Translations under genes and position numbers: made by a program
Part shown: piece after piece, positions 26,790 to 35,471 of the stretch
Position numbering within the stretch: position 1 is the stretch's first letter
Layout of the letters: each line of letters starts with the position of its first letter
Origin: Arthrobacter sp. StoSoilB20
GTDB lineage: Bacteria; Actinomycetota; Actinomycetes; Actinomycetales; Micrococcaceae
NCBI RefSeq assembly: GCF_019977295.1
Contig: NZ_AP024651.1
Coordinates: 496,001-560,000, forward strand
DNA: 64,000 bases
Direction: 5' to 3'
Notes under the pieces: model-generated
Database searches by the model: none
Seen by the model: the letters and a program-made list of their open reading frames with translations, nothing else
Told to the model about the DNA's origin: nothing

Positions 26790-27125
26790 ATGAGTGAAGA
26801 GACCACGGGAGCCGAAGCAGTAAACGGCGCAGCAGGAAACGCCAAAGAGGCGGCAGGCGAAGCCCTGGAAAATGCGAAGGAATTTGCGGGCGAGGCTGTT
26901 GAAAACGTCAAGGAATTCGCTGGGGAGGCAGCCGGGAACGTCAAAGAGTTCGCAGGCGAGGCCGCGGAAAACGTCAAAGAATTCTTCTCCGGTGATGTCG
27001 GCGAAAATGCCAAGGAACTGGCCGGAGACGTGGCGGAGAAGTCCAAGGAAATTGCCGGTGATGTAGCCGAAAACGTCAAGGGACTGGGCACGAAGATCGC
27101 CGGTCTGCTGAAGGGCGATAAGTAG
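26790..27125 (+). CDS. LEA-like protein of 11-residue amphipathic helix repeats
   Basis: 111 residues, almost all Ala, Glu, Lys, Gly, Asn and Phe/Val. The sequence repeats an 11-mer (EAVENVKEFAG, EAAGNVKEFAG, EAAENVKEFFS) about eight times, the pattern of group-3 late-embryogenesis-abundant proteins and of apolipoprotein-like helices. No signal peptide or membrane helix. GAGGAG precedes the ATG at 26790. Such proteins are unfolded in water and fold on drying or on membranes. It lies 100 bp after the Gls24 operon and may share its stress control. Confidence 0.8.
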   Translation: MSEETTGAEAVNGAAGNAKEAAGEALENAKEFAGEAVENVKEFAGEAAGNVKEFAGEAAENVKEFFSGDVGENAKELAGDVAEKSKEIAGDVAENVKGLGTKIAGLLKGDK

Positions 27126-27562
27126 CAAACGCCCCACCAGCAAAGGATGGCAGTTCGTATCCGCAGCGGAAACCCGCGCGGGAGCGGGCTGCCATCGCTG
27201 TGTGAATGCCCCGTATTCGGTCCCAGCCGGTAGCTCGTTCAGTCCGGAAGCGCATGAATCCCGGTTTCCATCCGCCCGGGTAATCCGTCCAGACCGTCAG
27301 CGCATGCAGCCCGGTCGCACGCCCAGCCCAGCATTCGGTCCCAGTCCGGTAACCCTGCCAGTCCGGTAGCCCTGCCAGTCCGGTAGCCCTGCCAGTCCGG
27401 TAGCCCTGCCAGTCCGGTAGCCCTGCCAGTCCGGTAGCCCTGCCAGTCCGGTAGCCCTGCCAGTCCGGTAACCCTGCCAGTCCGGTAACCCTGCCAGTCC
27501 GGTAACCCTGCCAGTCCGGAGCTAGTAACCTGAGGTCAATACGCTATGGACAGGAGGCTGCA
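27126..27562. other. 437-bp intergenic region with hairpin and repeat array
   Basis: The first 75 bases hold a hairpin with arms GATGGCAG (27146-27153) and CTGCCATC (27189-27196) that could end the LEA-like transcript. Degenerate CCGGT-containing segments follow, then the regular 17-bp array at 27341-27519. No gene is seen. Confidence 0.7.
27341..27519. repeat. 17-bp tandem repeat, ten full copies plus a partial
   Basis: Unit CCAGTCCGGTARCCCTG. Copies start at 27341 and every 17 bases to 27494, with a partial copy at 27511. The only variation is the purine at position 12: A in copy 1, G in copies 2-7, A in copies 8-10. Degenerate relatives occur upstream from about 27225. There are no spacers, so this is not CRISPR. 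Confidence 0.95.
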
Positions 27563-28294
27563 GTGGCTAAAGAGGCAGTAATTGAAACGGCAGCGGTTGA
27601 AGCCCCAGTGGCGGGAACAGCGGTGCTGGACTCCACGGTGGCCGGACTCATGGCCGAATTGGCCGCCCTCGAAGATCCCCGGGCGCGCGAAATCAACGAA
27701 AAGCACGGCGATGACCATGGCGTGAACCTCAGCAAATTGCGGGCAGTCGCCAAAAGGCTGAAAACCCAGCAGGAGCTCTCACGCAAATTGTGGGCTACGG
27801 ACGACACCGCTGCCAGGCTGTTGTCGTTGCTGATCTGCAAGCCCAAAGCCTTTGAACGCGACGAACTGGACAGCATGCTCCGGGAGGCACGGACTCCCAA
27901 GGTCCACGACTGGCTGGTGAATTACGTGGTCAAAAAGAGCCCGCATTCCGAAGAGTTGCGGGTGGCCTGGTTCGCCGACGCTGATCCAGTGGTGGCCAGC
28001 GCAGGATGGGCGCTGACGTCGGAACGCGTGGTCAAGAAGCCTGAGGGCCTGGACCTGGTGGCACTGCTGGATGGCATCGAGGCCGCCATGAAGGACGCAC
28101 CGGAACGTCTGCAGTGGGCCATGAACCAGTGCCTTGCCATGATCGGCATCGAGTTTCCGGAGCACAGGACCAGGGCTCTGGACATCGGGGAGCGCTTGGA
28201 GGTCCTGAAGGACTATCCCACGCCGCCCAACTGCACCTCACCGTTTGCGCCCACCTGGATCAACGAGATGGTGCGGCGCCAAGCCGCCCCATAG
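27563..28294 (+). CDS. DNA alkylation repair (AlkD-like HEAT repeat) protein
   Basis: 243 residues, all helical. The GTG start follows AGGAGG by five bases. Segments ELSRKLWATDDTAARLLSLLI, DWLVNYVVKKSPHSEELRVAWFADADPVVASAGWALTSERV and RLQWAMNQCLAMIGIEF look like the HEAT-like repeats of the AlkD/AlkC DNA glycosylase superfamily, ending in YPTPPNCTSPFAPTWI. AlkD excises N3- and N7-alkylpurines. I could not confirm the catalytic Asp/Trp/Arg set by eye, so this could be a non-catalytic relative. It lies directly downstream of the repeat array. Confidence 0.65.
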   Translation: MAKEAVIETAAVEAPVAGTAVLDSTVAGLMAELAALEDPRAREINEKHGDDHGVNLSKLRAVAKRLKTQQELSRKLWATDDTAARLLSLLICKPKAFERDELDSMLREARTPKVHDWLVNYVVKKSPHSEELRVAWFADADPVVASAGWALTSERVVKKPEGLDLVALLDGIEAAMKDAPERLQWAMNQCLAMIGIEFPEHRTRALDIGERLEVLKDYPTPPNCTSPFAPTWINEMVRRQAAP

Positions 28295-28335
28295 CCAGCC
28301 GCCCCGTAGCCGGCCCCCATAGGCAGGACCGGGAA

Positions 28336-28737
28336 TTAGCCCCGGTTGCGGTGCATCATGCGGTAGGTGAGTTCGGCGAGGAGTTCTTCGTCGGACAGGT
28401 GTGACGCCCTGGCGATGGGAGCCGCGGGGACAGCGATGCGCGGTGGTCCCTGCCGGGGTTCGTCTCCTGAGCGCATGTCGTCAGGAGTGATCATTTCCGG
28501 GGCAAACGTTGATTTTCCTTTAAGGACCTCTGAGACGGATCCTGCACGCCAGCCCAAAGCATGCTCAAGCTTGCGCTGGTTGATTTCCTGCGTGCGGCGG
28601 GTTCCCGATTCCAGCGTACGGACGGTCTTGATGGCAGTTCCCGCCTGCTTGGCCAGCTGGACTTGGCTCAAACCTTGGGCCAGACGTTCTTCCTTGATCA
28701 ATCGGCCGATGGTCTGCAGTGCTTCAAGTTCATCCAC
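28336..28737 (-). CDS. Xre-family helix-turn-helix regulator
   Basis: 133 residues. The HTH spans about residues 8-60 (IGRLIKEERLAQGLSQVQLAKQAGTAIKTVRTLESG). The rest is linker and an acidic C-terminal helix (LSDEELLAELTYRMMH). The start is GTG at 28737 with AGGAA close by. It is divergent from the alpha-glucoside importer, separated by 250 bp. No metabolite-binding domain is present. The target is unknown; autoregulation is plausible. Confidence 0.82.
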   Translation of the reverse strand: MDELEALQTIGRLIKEERLAQGLSQVQLAKQAGTAIKTVRTLESGTRRTQEINQRKLEHALGWRAGSVSEVLKGKSTFAPEMITPDDMRSGDEPRQGPPRIAVPAAPIARASHLSDEELLAELTYRMMHRNRG

Positions 28738-28889
28738 ACTTCCTATTTTTCCATAGGCAACATTGGGTAAACAAATCGATCCGCAGCTTGAAGAGCGTGC
28801 AGGACTGATGGGGCGTTGGCCAAATGGAGCGAAGAAGGCTGCGTTTTCAAGATCAACAGGTTGCTTGGTATCGATGCGGTTACGTTCTG

Positions 28890-28903
28890 TGTAAGCGCTT
28901 GCA
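28890..28903. promoter_or_regulatory. LacI-family operator TGTAAGCGCTTGCA
   Basis: A near-perfect 14-bp palindrome with the AAGCGCTT centre typical of LacI-family sites lies 85 bp before the binding-protein gene. The LacI-type regulator at 32469 at the end of the same locus is the likely cognate factor. Confidence 0.75.
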
Positions 28904-28987
28904 TTTTCACACGCTTCCTAGCTAGTGTGAGCGTCACCACATCAATTGCGCCGCCGAATCACTTGTACTCAGCGAGGAGTCTTTAGC

Positions 28988-30334
28988 ATGAAGAAAACCA
29001 AGTACCTGCTACCGGTCGCAGCCGCCGGTGTTCTGGCACTTACCCTTTCCGCCTGTAGCGGAGATGGTGGCGGTGGGGGATCCACCGCCGGCTCGAATGA
29101 CTGCGCCAGCTACGAAAGCTATGGCAAGCACGATGGCAAGACCGTCTCGGTCTACTCGACGATCGTAGACATCGAGGCTACCAACCTCGAGGAGTCCTGG
29201 AAGCAGTTCGAAGACTGCACGGGCATCACCGTCAAGTACGAAGGCAGCAAGGAGTTCGAGACGCAGATCGGCGTCCGTGCCCAGTCCGGGACCGCGCCCG
29301 ACGTGGCGATCTTCCCGCAGCCCGGCCTTCTGGCCACCCAGGCAAAGGCAGGCTACTTGAAGCCGGCTCCGAAGACGGTCTCCGACCTCGTGGACAAGAA
29401 CTGGTCCCCGGACTGGAAGAAGTACGGCACCGTTGACGGCACTTACTACGCTGCCCCGATGCTCGCGAACGTCAAGGGCTTTGTCTGGTACTCGCCCAAG
29501 ACCTTCAAGGACAAGGGCTGGGAAGTCCCCAAGACGTGGGACGAAATGATTGACCTGTCCAAGAAGATCGCGGCCGATGACAAGAACATGAAGCCGTGGT
29601 GTGCTGGATTCGAGTCCGGTGAAGCCACCGGCTGGCCCGGCACGGACTGGATCGAAGACGTGGTTCTGCGTGCACACGGCCCGGAGGTCTACGACCAGTG
29701 GGTAGCCCACCAGATTCCGTTCAACGACCCCAAGATCGTCGACTCCTTCAACAAGGCCGGCGACATCCTGCTCAACCAGGACATGGTGAACGGCGGCTTC
29801 GGTGACGTCCGCTCGATCCTGAGCACCGGTTTCGCCCAGGCCGGCCAGCCGGTTCTTGACGGTACCTGCGCCATGCACCACCAGGCCAACTTCCAGGCCG
29901 CCAACTGGCCTGCAGGAACCAACGTTGCTGAAGATGGCGATGTTTGGGCCTTCATCACCCCGCCGATCGACGAAAGCAAGGGCAAGGCAGTCACCGGTGG
30001 CGGCGAAATGGTGGGCGCTTACAAGGACACCCCCGAGGTTCAGTCCTTCCTGGCCTACCTGGCCAGCGCCGACTTCGCCAACAACCGCGTGAAGCTGGGC
30101 GGTGTTGTCAGTGCAAACAAGGGCCTGGACCCGAACAACGCACAGTCCGACCTCGACAAGCTGACCGTCAAGATCCTCCAGGACCCTGACACCGTCTTCC
30201 GCTTCGACGGATCCGACCTGATGCCGAGTGCTGTGGGTTCAAACTCCTTCTGGAAGGGCATCGTGCAGTGGATCAACGGCACGTCCTCGCAGGATGTTGC
30301 CAACAGCATCGAATCCAGCTGGCCTAAGAGCTAA
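28988..30334 (+). CDS. Alpha-glucoside-type ABC solute-binding lipoprotein
   Basis: 448 residues. Lipobox TLSAC (Cys23) is followed by a Gly/Ser linker and a family 1 solute-binding protein resembling AglE: YSTIVDIEATNLEESWKQFEDCTGITVKYEGSKEFETQIGVR and VNGGFGDVRSILSTGFAQAG. ATG at 28988 after GAGGAG. It captures alpha-glucosides (for example trehalose, sucrose or maltose) for the permeases that follow. A strong hairpin separates it from the permease genes, consistent with higher expression of the binding protein. Confidence 0.85.
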   Translation: MKKTKYLLPVAAAGVLALTLSACSGDGGGGGSTAGSNDCASYESYGKHDGKTVSVYSTIVDIEATNLEESWKQFEDCTGITVKYEGSKEFETQIGVRAQSGTAPDVAIFPQPGLLATQAKAGYLKPAPKTVSDLVDKNWSPDWKKYGTVDGTYYAAPMLANVKGFVWYSPKTFKDKGWEVPKTWDEMIDLSKKIAADDKNMKPWCAGFESGEATGWPGTDWIEDVVLRAHGPEVYDQWVAHQIPFNDPKIVDSFNKAGDILLNQDMVNGGFGDVRSILSTGFAQAGQPVLDGTCAMHHQANFQAANWPAGTNVAEDGDVWAFITPPIDESKGKAVTGGGEMVGAYKDTPEVQSFLAYLASADFANNRVKLGGVVSANKGLDPNNAQSDLDKLTVKILQDPDTVFRFDGSDLMPSAVGSNSFWKGIVQWINGTSSQDVANSIESSWPKS

Positions 30335-30339
30335 CTCCC

Positions 30340-30391
30340 AAAGTGCTGCCTCCCCTGACTGGTTTGCCCAGCCGGGGAGGCAGTGCTTTTC
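30340..30391 (+). terminator. Strong hairpin between binding protein and permease genes
   Basis: About 16 bp of stem (arms near 30340-30355 and 30374-30390, two G-U pairs) end in TTTT. Inside an operon it probably acts as a leaky terminator or 3' stabiliser that raises binding-protein mRNA over permease mRNA. Confidence 0.75.
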
Positions 30392-30430
30392 CCGGAACTT
30401 AGTGATTCACTCACGCCCCGGAGGTTGGGT

Positions 30431-31396
30431 ATGGAATTTATTGGAGAAAAACTCCTTCAAGTAGTGATAGCCCTTGCGATATTCGCAGCGGTTATCGGCC
30501 TCATCATGTTGCTGGTGGACAGGGCACCCAAAACGGTCAAGGACAAAGTCACCGTTGCCGGCTTCCTGGCCCCCGCCGCGATCCTGATGCTGGTGGGCCT
30601 GGTTTATCCGGCCATCCGAACGTCAATGCTGGCGTTCACGGATGCCGGCGGCAATGCCAACGGCTTTGACAACTTCGTGTGGATGTTCACGCAGCCCGAG
30701 GCTCTGACCACACTGCGAAACACCGTTATCTGGACCATCCTGGTTCCTTTGCTGTCCACAAGCTTTGGCCTGGCCTACGCCGTGTTCATTGACAAGGCCC
30801 GGGGCGAAAAGGTGTTGAAGTCATTGGTCTTCATGCCAATGGCGATCTCCTTCGTAGGCGCCGGTATCATCTGGAAGCTCGTCTACGACTACCGTGGGCC
30901 CGGCATCGAACAAACAGGTGTCATCAACTTCTTCCGCGACGCCCTGGGAATGGACCCCAAGCAGTTCCTCCTGGATGCGCCGGAAAACACGTTCTTCCTG
31001 ATCATCGTGATGGTCTGGATCCAGACCGGCTTCGCCATGGTGATTCTCTCGGCCGCCATCAAGGGCGTCCCGGTGGAACTCACCGAGGCAGCCCGCTTGG
31101 ACGGGGCGAATGCCTGGCAGCAATTCCGTAATGTCACGGTCCCGGGTATCCGTGGAGCGCTGGTGGTGGTGCTGACAACCATCACGATCGCCACGTTGAA
31201 GGTGTTCGATATTGTCCGGACCATGACCGCCGGCAACTACGACACGTCGGTGGTAGCCAACGAAATGTACACCCAGGCATTCCGTGCCGGTGAGCCGGGA
31301 CGCGGTGCCGCATTGGCCCTCATCCTGTTCCTGATGGTGTTGCCCATTGTGGTCTACAACGCCCGAGTCCTTCGCAAGCAAAGGGAGATCCATTGA
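30431..31396 (+). CDS. Alpha-glucoside-type ABC permease, AglF-like
   Basis: 321 residues. An extra N-terminal helix (about 8-28) precedes the binding-protein-dependent permease core, as in AglF. The EAA loop is LTEAARLDGANAWQQFRNVTVP near 217-238. I chose the ATG at 30431 with GGAGG seven bases upstream. It overlaps the next permease start (TTGA). No ATPase gene lies beside it. Confidence 0.87.
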   Translation: MEFIGEKLLQVVIALAIFAAVIGLIMLLVDRAPKTVKDKVTVAGFLAPAAILMLVGLVYPAIRTSMLAFTDAGGNANGFDNFVWMFTQPEALTTLRNTVIWTILVPLLSTSFGLAYAVFIDKARGEKVLKSLVFMPMAISFVGAGIIWKLVYDYRGPGIEQTGVINFFRDALGMDPKQFLLDAPENTFFLIIVMVWIQTGFAMVILSAAIKGVPVELTEAARLDGANAWQQFRNVTVPGIRGALVVVLTTITIATLKVFDIVRTMTAGNYDTSVVANEMYTQAFRAGEPGRGAALALILFLMVLPIVVYNARVLRKQREIH

Positions 31397-32355
31397 CAGC
31401 CACGCCAGCCCCGAAAGAGGCCGCCAAGGCCACCCGGCAGCGTCCTGGATCCGACCCCACGGAGGACGCCCAGCCGATCATGCGGCGGGTCAAGAGCAAG
31501 CTGACCTCCAAGTGGGCAACAGCGGCAGCGATCGTGATCGCCGTCGTCTGGTCCGTCCCGACGTTCGGCCTGTTTGTTACCTCATTCCGTCCAGCGGCCA
31601 AGCAGGTGGGCCCCCGGTCCGACGGCTGGTGGAATGCCTTCGTCGACTGGCAGTTCACGTTCAAGAACTATGCCGACGTCCTCACTCCGGCAGGCTCCCA
31701 GTCGGCCAACCTGTCCCAGTACTTCGTCAATTCCATCGCGATCGTCATTCCGGTCACGATCTTTGTCCTCGTGCTGGCATCCATGGCTGCCTACGTCTTT
31801 GCCTGGGGCAAGTTCAAGGGCCGCGACGCGATGTTCATCTTCGTCTTTGCCCTCCAGATCATTCCGCTCCAGATGGCACTGATCCCGCTCCTGCAGTTCT
31901 TCACGCAGACACTGCACCTTCCGGCGGGCTCGTACGCCCAGCTGTGGATCGCCCACACCATGTTCGGCCTTCCGCTGGGCATCTTCCTGCTCCACAACTT
32001 CATCTCCGAAATCCCCGGTGAAGTCATTGAGGCAGCACGGGTGGACGGCGCCGGACACAGCACCATCTTCTGGCGGATCATCCTCCCGTTGTCCGTTCCG
32101 GCGCTGGCATCCCTGGCGATCTTCCAGTTCCTGTGGGTCTGGAATGACCTCCTGGTGGCGCTGGTGTTCTCCGGTGGTACGGCGGACGTGGCCCCCATTA
32201 CGCAGCGCTTGGCGGAAATTTCCGGTACGCGTGGCGCCAGGGACTACCTCAACCCGGCGGCAGCATTTGTCTCCATCATCATCCCGCTCCTGGTGTTCTT
32301 CGGATTGCAGCGCTACTTTGTACGCGGCCTGCTCTCCGGCGGCCTCAAGGGCTAG
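31393..32355 (+). CDS. Alpha-glucoside-type ABC permease, AglG-like
   Basis: 320 residues. It begins at TTG (31393) overlapping the TGA of the previous gene, with GGGAG just upstream. A 45-residue cytoplasmic N terminus is followed by six helices. The EAA loop is VIEAARVDGAGHSTIFWRIILP near 213-234, and the ending RYFVRGLLSGGLKG is typical of AglG/MalG. It completes the membrane channel of the importer. Confidence 0.87.
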   Translation: MTATPAPKEAAKATRQRPGSDPTEDAQPIMRRVKSKLTSKWATAAAIVIAVVWSVPTFGLFVTSFRPAAKQVGPRSDGWWNAFVDWQFTFKNYADVLTPAGSQSANLSQYFVNSIAIVIPVTIFVLVLASMAAYVFAWGKFKGRDAMFIFVFALQIIPLQMALIPLLQFFTQTLHLPAGSYAQLWIAHTMFGLPLGIFLLHNFISEIPGEVIEAARVDGAGHSTIFWRIILPLSVPALASLAIFQFLWVWNDLLVALVFSGGTADVAPITQRLAEISGTRGARDYLNPAAAFVSIIIPLLVFFGLQRYFVRGLLSGGLKG

Positions 32356-32360
32356 GATCC

Positions 32361-32410
32361 GCAGCCTCGGTTGCGCAGCGCATTACGCCGCTGCGTAACC
32401 GAGGGCTGCA
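32361..32410 (+). terminator. Hairpin after the AglG-like gene
   Basis: A near-perfect stem of about 19 bp has arms near 32361-32380 and 32389-32409, including GCAGCC/GGGCTGC and CGGTTGCGCAGCG/CGCTGCGTAACCG. There is no T run, so the transcript may continue in part into the regulator gene. Confidence 0.65.
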
Positions 32411-32468
32411 AAGCAGAAGTCCACCTTTAAGGTGAAGGCGGAGCAACGGCGGCCGGAGAGGGGAGCCT

Positions 32469-33524
32469 GTGTCACGAACAACGGGTAGGTCCCAACGCGG
32501 TGGCCATACCGGCGTCAGTATCGAGGACGTCGCCGCTGCCGCTGGAGTTTCGACGGCGACCGTCTCACGGGCCGTCCGGGGCCTGCCGCGCGTATCTCCG
32601 GCCACCCGCGAAAAGATTCTCGAAGTTGCCAGTTCGCTGGGCTACGTCGCGTCGTCGTCGGCATCCGGCCTGGCCACCGGCCGTACACGCACCATCGGCG
32701 TCCTGGCCCCGTTCGTCAGCCGCTGGTTCTTCTCCAAAGCGATCGAAGGCGCGGACCGGGAACTGCATTCGCGCAAGTACAACCTCTCCCTGTTCAACCT
32801 CGGCGGCCACGGCAGCAACCGCGAGCGGCTCTTCAGCTCCACCATGGTCTACAAACAGATCGACGCCCTGCTGGTGCTCTGTATGTCCTTGACCGAGGAA
32901 GAGCTGGAACACCTCCACAAGATCGACATTCCGCTGGTGGTAGTAGGCGGGCACGTGGAGGATTGCGCCTATATCGGCATCAACGATTACGACGCCGCGT
33001 CCACCGCTGTGCGGCACCTCCTGGACTTGGGCCACAAGGACATCGCCTTGCTCCATGGCGACGACGAAACCGACCTGAACTTCGACGTTCCCCGTGTGCG
33101 GATCCGCGCCTTCCAGGAAGTCATGACCGACGCCGGACTGGAAGTCCGTCCCGAATGGGACCAGTGGGGCGATTTCACGGTTGCCAGTGGCCAAGAGGCC
33201 TTCAACCGCTTGTGGAACCAGCCCGGACGCAAACCGACAGCGATTTTCTGCTCGTCCGATGAGATGGCCATGGGCGTCATCTTCGAGGCGGGGCGCCACG
33301 GCGTCAAGGTGCCCCAGGACCTTTCAGTGATCGGCATTGACGATCATGATTTCTCGTCTTCCATTGGTTTGACGACGGTGGGGCAACGCCCCGACAACCA
33401 GGCTGAACTCGCCACCAAGATGCTGCTTGACGAGCTGGATGGGAACCCCGGTGCTGTCCATTCCGAGGTTGCCCCACACGAGCTGATCGTGCGCGAGACC
33501 ACAGCCCCGCCAATGGAAAGCTAG
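32469..33524 (+). CDS. LacI-family regulator of the alpha-glucoside locus
   Basis: 351 residues, started at GTG after GAGGGGAG. HTH VSIEDVAAAAGVSTATVSRAVRG (about 16-38), hinge GYVASSSASGLATG and a ligand-binding core (IGVLAPFVSRWFFSKAIEGAD; SVIGIDDHDFSSSIGLTTVGQ). It lies 113 bp downstream of the importer genes and most likely binds TGTAAGCGCTTGCA at 28890. Sugar ligand unknown. Confidence 0.88.
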   Translation: MSRTTGRSQRGGHTGVSIEDVAAAAGVSTATVSRAVRGLPRVSPATREKILEVASSLGYVASSSASGLATGRTRTIGVLAPFVSRWFFSKAIEGADRELHSRKYNLSLFNLGGHGSNRERLFSSTMVYKQIDALLVLCMSLTEEELEHLHKIDIPLVVVGGHVEDCAYIGINDYDAASTAVRHLLDLGHKDIALLHGDDETDLNFDVPRVRIRAFQEVMTDAGLEVRPEWDQWGDFTVASGQEAFNRLWNQPGRKPTAIFCSSDEMAMGVIFEAGRHGVKVPQDLSVIGIDDHDFSSSIGLTTVGQRPDNQAELATKMLLDELDGNPGAVHSEVAPHELIVRETTAPPMES

Positions 33525-33590
33525 GGCAGCCCGCCTCTTCGCGGGACCCACCTGCAAACCTCCGTCATGAATCCCGTCCGGGGCCCACAT

Positions 33591-33652
33591 AGTTACTGTG
33601 CCGCGGCATCAATGCGCCGCGACTGTGTGCCGCGCAGTTGCTGTGCCGCGGC
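33591..33652. repeat. Imperfect GC-rich repeats
   Basis: Two 17-base copies, AGTTRCTGTGCCGCGGC at 33591-33607 and 33636-33652, differ at one base, and a third partial relative (ACTGTGTGCCGCG) lies between them. The region is intergenic before the aquaporin gene. Confidence 0.6.
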
Positions 33653-33727
33653 CGCGCCGAAGCATCCGGACACCGACCGACCTGGAAGGTTGGGCCCGGG
33701 AGGCGCTCGTCTAATGAAAGAGGGATC

Positions 33728-34468
33728 ATGCATAAATCACTTCCGTCCCGGCTTGGGGCCGAAGCTTTGGGGACTTTTGTCCTCGTCTTCGGAGGATGCG
33801 GCAGCGCAGTGTTGGCTGCGAAAGTTCTCTCGGAGGACAAGCTCAACATGGGCATCGGATTCCTGGGTGTTGCGTTGGCTTTCGGGCTGACGGTCCTGGC
33901 CATGGCATACGCAGTGGGACACATTTCGGGTGGACACTTCAACCCTGCAGTGACAATCGGCGCCGCTTTGGCCGGCCGGATTGAATGGAAGGCCGTTGGC
34001 CCCTACATCGTCACGCAGGTCGCTGCTGCCTCCTTGGCCGGGCTGGCGTTGTTTGCCATAGCCTCCGGAAAGGACGGGTTCGATGCTGCTAAATCCGGGT
34101 TCGCCTCCAATGGTTACGGCGAGAGGTCCCCGGATGGGTATTCAATGGTGGCTGCTTTGATCATTGAGATCATCCTGACCGCAGTCTTCCTCTACATCAT
34201 CCTGGGCAGCACCGATTCGCGGGCGCCAAAGGGTTTCGCGCCCATCGCCATCGGGCTTGGTTTGACGTTGATCCATCTGGTGTCCATCCCGGTGACCAAC
34301 ACTTCCGTCAACCCGGCACGTTCCTTGGGAGTGGCATGGTTCGCCGGCCCCGAAGCATTGGGACAGGTGTGGTTGTTCATTCTTGCCCCGGTCATCGGGG
34401 CTGCCATTGCAGGCATCACCTACAAGATGTTCTTCCCCAACACCGAGGAAGTGGTCCTCGAACGCTAG
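33728..34468 (+). CDS. aqpZ: Aquaporin Z-type water channel
   Basis: 246 residues with six membrane helices and both NPA loops ([11 protein letters not shown] near 68 and [11 protein letters not shown] near 197). The histidine of [11 protein letters not shown] and the Thr/Arg around the second NPA fit the narrow aromatic/arginine filter of water-selective AqpZ rather than glycerol facilitators. ATG at 33728 follows GAGGGA. Single gene; converges on the hypothetical gene at 34483. Confidence 0.92.
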   Translation: MHKSLPSRLGAEALGTFVLVFGGCGSAVLAAKVLSEDKLNMGIGFLGVALAFGLTVLAMAYAVGHISGGHFNPAVTIGAALAGRIEWKAVGPYIVTQVAAASLAGLALFAIASGKDGFDAAKSGFASNGYGERSPDGYSMVAALIIEIILTAVFLYIILGSTDSRAPKGFAPIAIGLGLTLIHLVSIPVTNTSVNPARSLGVAWFAGPEALGQVWLFILAPVIGAAIAGITYKMFFPNTEEVVLER

Positions 34469-34482
34469 GGAAGTTCGACGGG

Positions 34483-35436
34483 TCAGGAAGCCCGTGCCAA
34501 CTGCCGGATGGGGATCCACCGGGAGGCAAGCCTGCGGTAGGCGGCAGCGGCGCCGGTCATGTCGCCTTCCGCCAGGCACTCGATGCCCAGCCGCACGTCC
34601 ATGGGGGATTCATCCGGGTATACCTTGTCCGCCACTGCACCGTAGTCCAGTTCCACCATGGACTGGATGTGGAACAGTTCCAGCCATTCGGTGAGCTGCG
34701 TCAGGTCATCGAGCATGTCCAGGTCCGGCGCGGCCAAGGCCAGGTGCGCCACTGCGAAGCGGGCCCTGTCCAGGGCTTCGGTCAGGGGCGTCCATACCCG
34801 CACCGTCAGAATGCGCCCGTCGGATTCCACCACGTCCTTCCTGTCCGACTCGGCGAAGAGCGAGAACCAGCTGAACGGGATTCCCCATGTTGAGGCACGG
34901 GTGTGGACGCGCTTGGCATCTTCCCCCGCATTGACCCGATCTATCCTTGCCTGGTGCTTGTCCCGTTGTGAGACGGGGATGAGGAGGTCGGCGAGGGGAC
35001 TGTGCACGCCGTCCATGAGGGCATTGGCCGCCAAACCCGCCCGAATCACCAGTTGGCTGGGGCAGTAAAGCAGCCGCCCGGCGTCGTGCGCTTCCTGGGC
35101 GGTCGCTGCAGGCTGATCCCCCGTGGGTTGGTCCTCCGCTGGAGGTTGGCCCACTGCAGGCTGGTCCGGCATGGCCGCGTGCCGGCCCGTGGGCACGCGC
35201 GTCATGCGTACCAGGTCCGTGCGGCCGGTGGGGAAAGGATCGCCGCCGGACCGCGTGATGCGGCCCAGCGAGGCCTGCAGCTCCGCATTCTCGACGGCGG
35301 CCCGGGAACCGTTCTTGCTGCCCCGCGCCAGGAGCCGGCGCTGCTGCTCGGGCGGGAACGCTTCGAGGGGTTCGTAAATGCGCAGCGACGAAGAGAACGG
35401 CAGCCCTGCCTGGCCCCGATAGAGGTTTCCTGTCAT
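34483..35436 (-). CDS. Conserved hypothetical protein
   Basis: 317 residues, soluble, no signal peptide. Two parts are apparent: an N-terminal 80 residues (AGLPFSSSLRIYEPLEAFPPEQQRR) and a C-terminal domain (about 120-317) rich in helices (GRLLYCPSQLVIRAGLAANALMDGV, WLELFHIQSMVELDYGAVADK), joined by a Pro/Gln-rich linker (about 88-115). No known motif. Good ribosome spacing is not evident. It precedes nothing on its strand and lies 35 bp after the exonuclease III start region's 3' neighbour, so co-transcription with xthA (upstream on the same strand) is possible. Confidence 0.65.
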   Translation of the reverse strand: MTGNLYRGQAGLPFSSSLRIYEPLEAFPPEQQRRLLARGSKNGSRAAVENAELQASLGRITRSGGDPFPTGRTDLVRMTRVPTGRHAAMPDQPAVGQPPAEDQPTGDQPAATAQEAHDAGRLLYCPSQLVIRAGLAANALMDGVHSPLADLLIPVSQRDKHQARIDRVNAGEDAKRVHTRASTWGIPFSWFSLFAESDRKDVVESDGRILTVRVWTPLTEALDRARFAVAHLALAAPDLDMLDDLTQLTEWLELFHIQSMVELDYGAVADKVYPDESPMDVRLGIECLAEGDMTGAAAAYRRLASRWIPIRQLARAS

Positions 35437-35471
35437 GGCAGCCGCCCCTTTCGCCGGTGGTTTTGGATCCT

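Noticed and set aside
27341..27519. Repeat array as a CRISPR
   Set aside because: Units are 17 bp with no unique spacers, and no cas gene is in the window.
28946..30309. Antisense frames opposite the alpha-glucoside binding protein
   Set aside because: Mirror frames of a confident lipoprotein gene.
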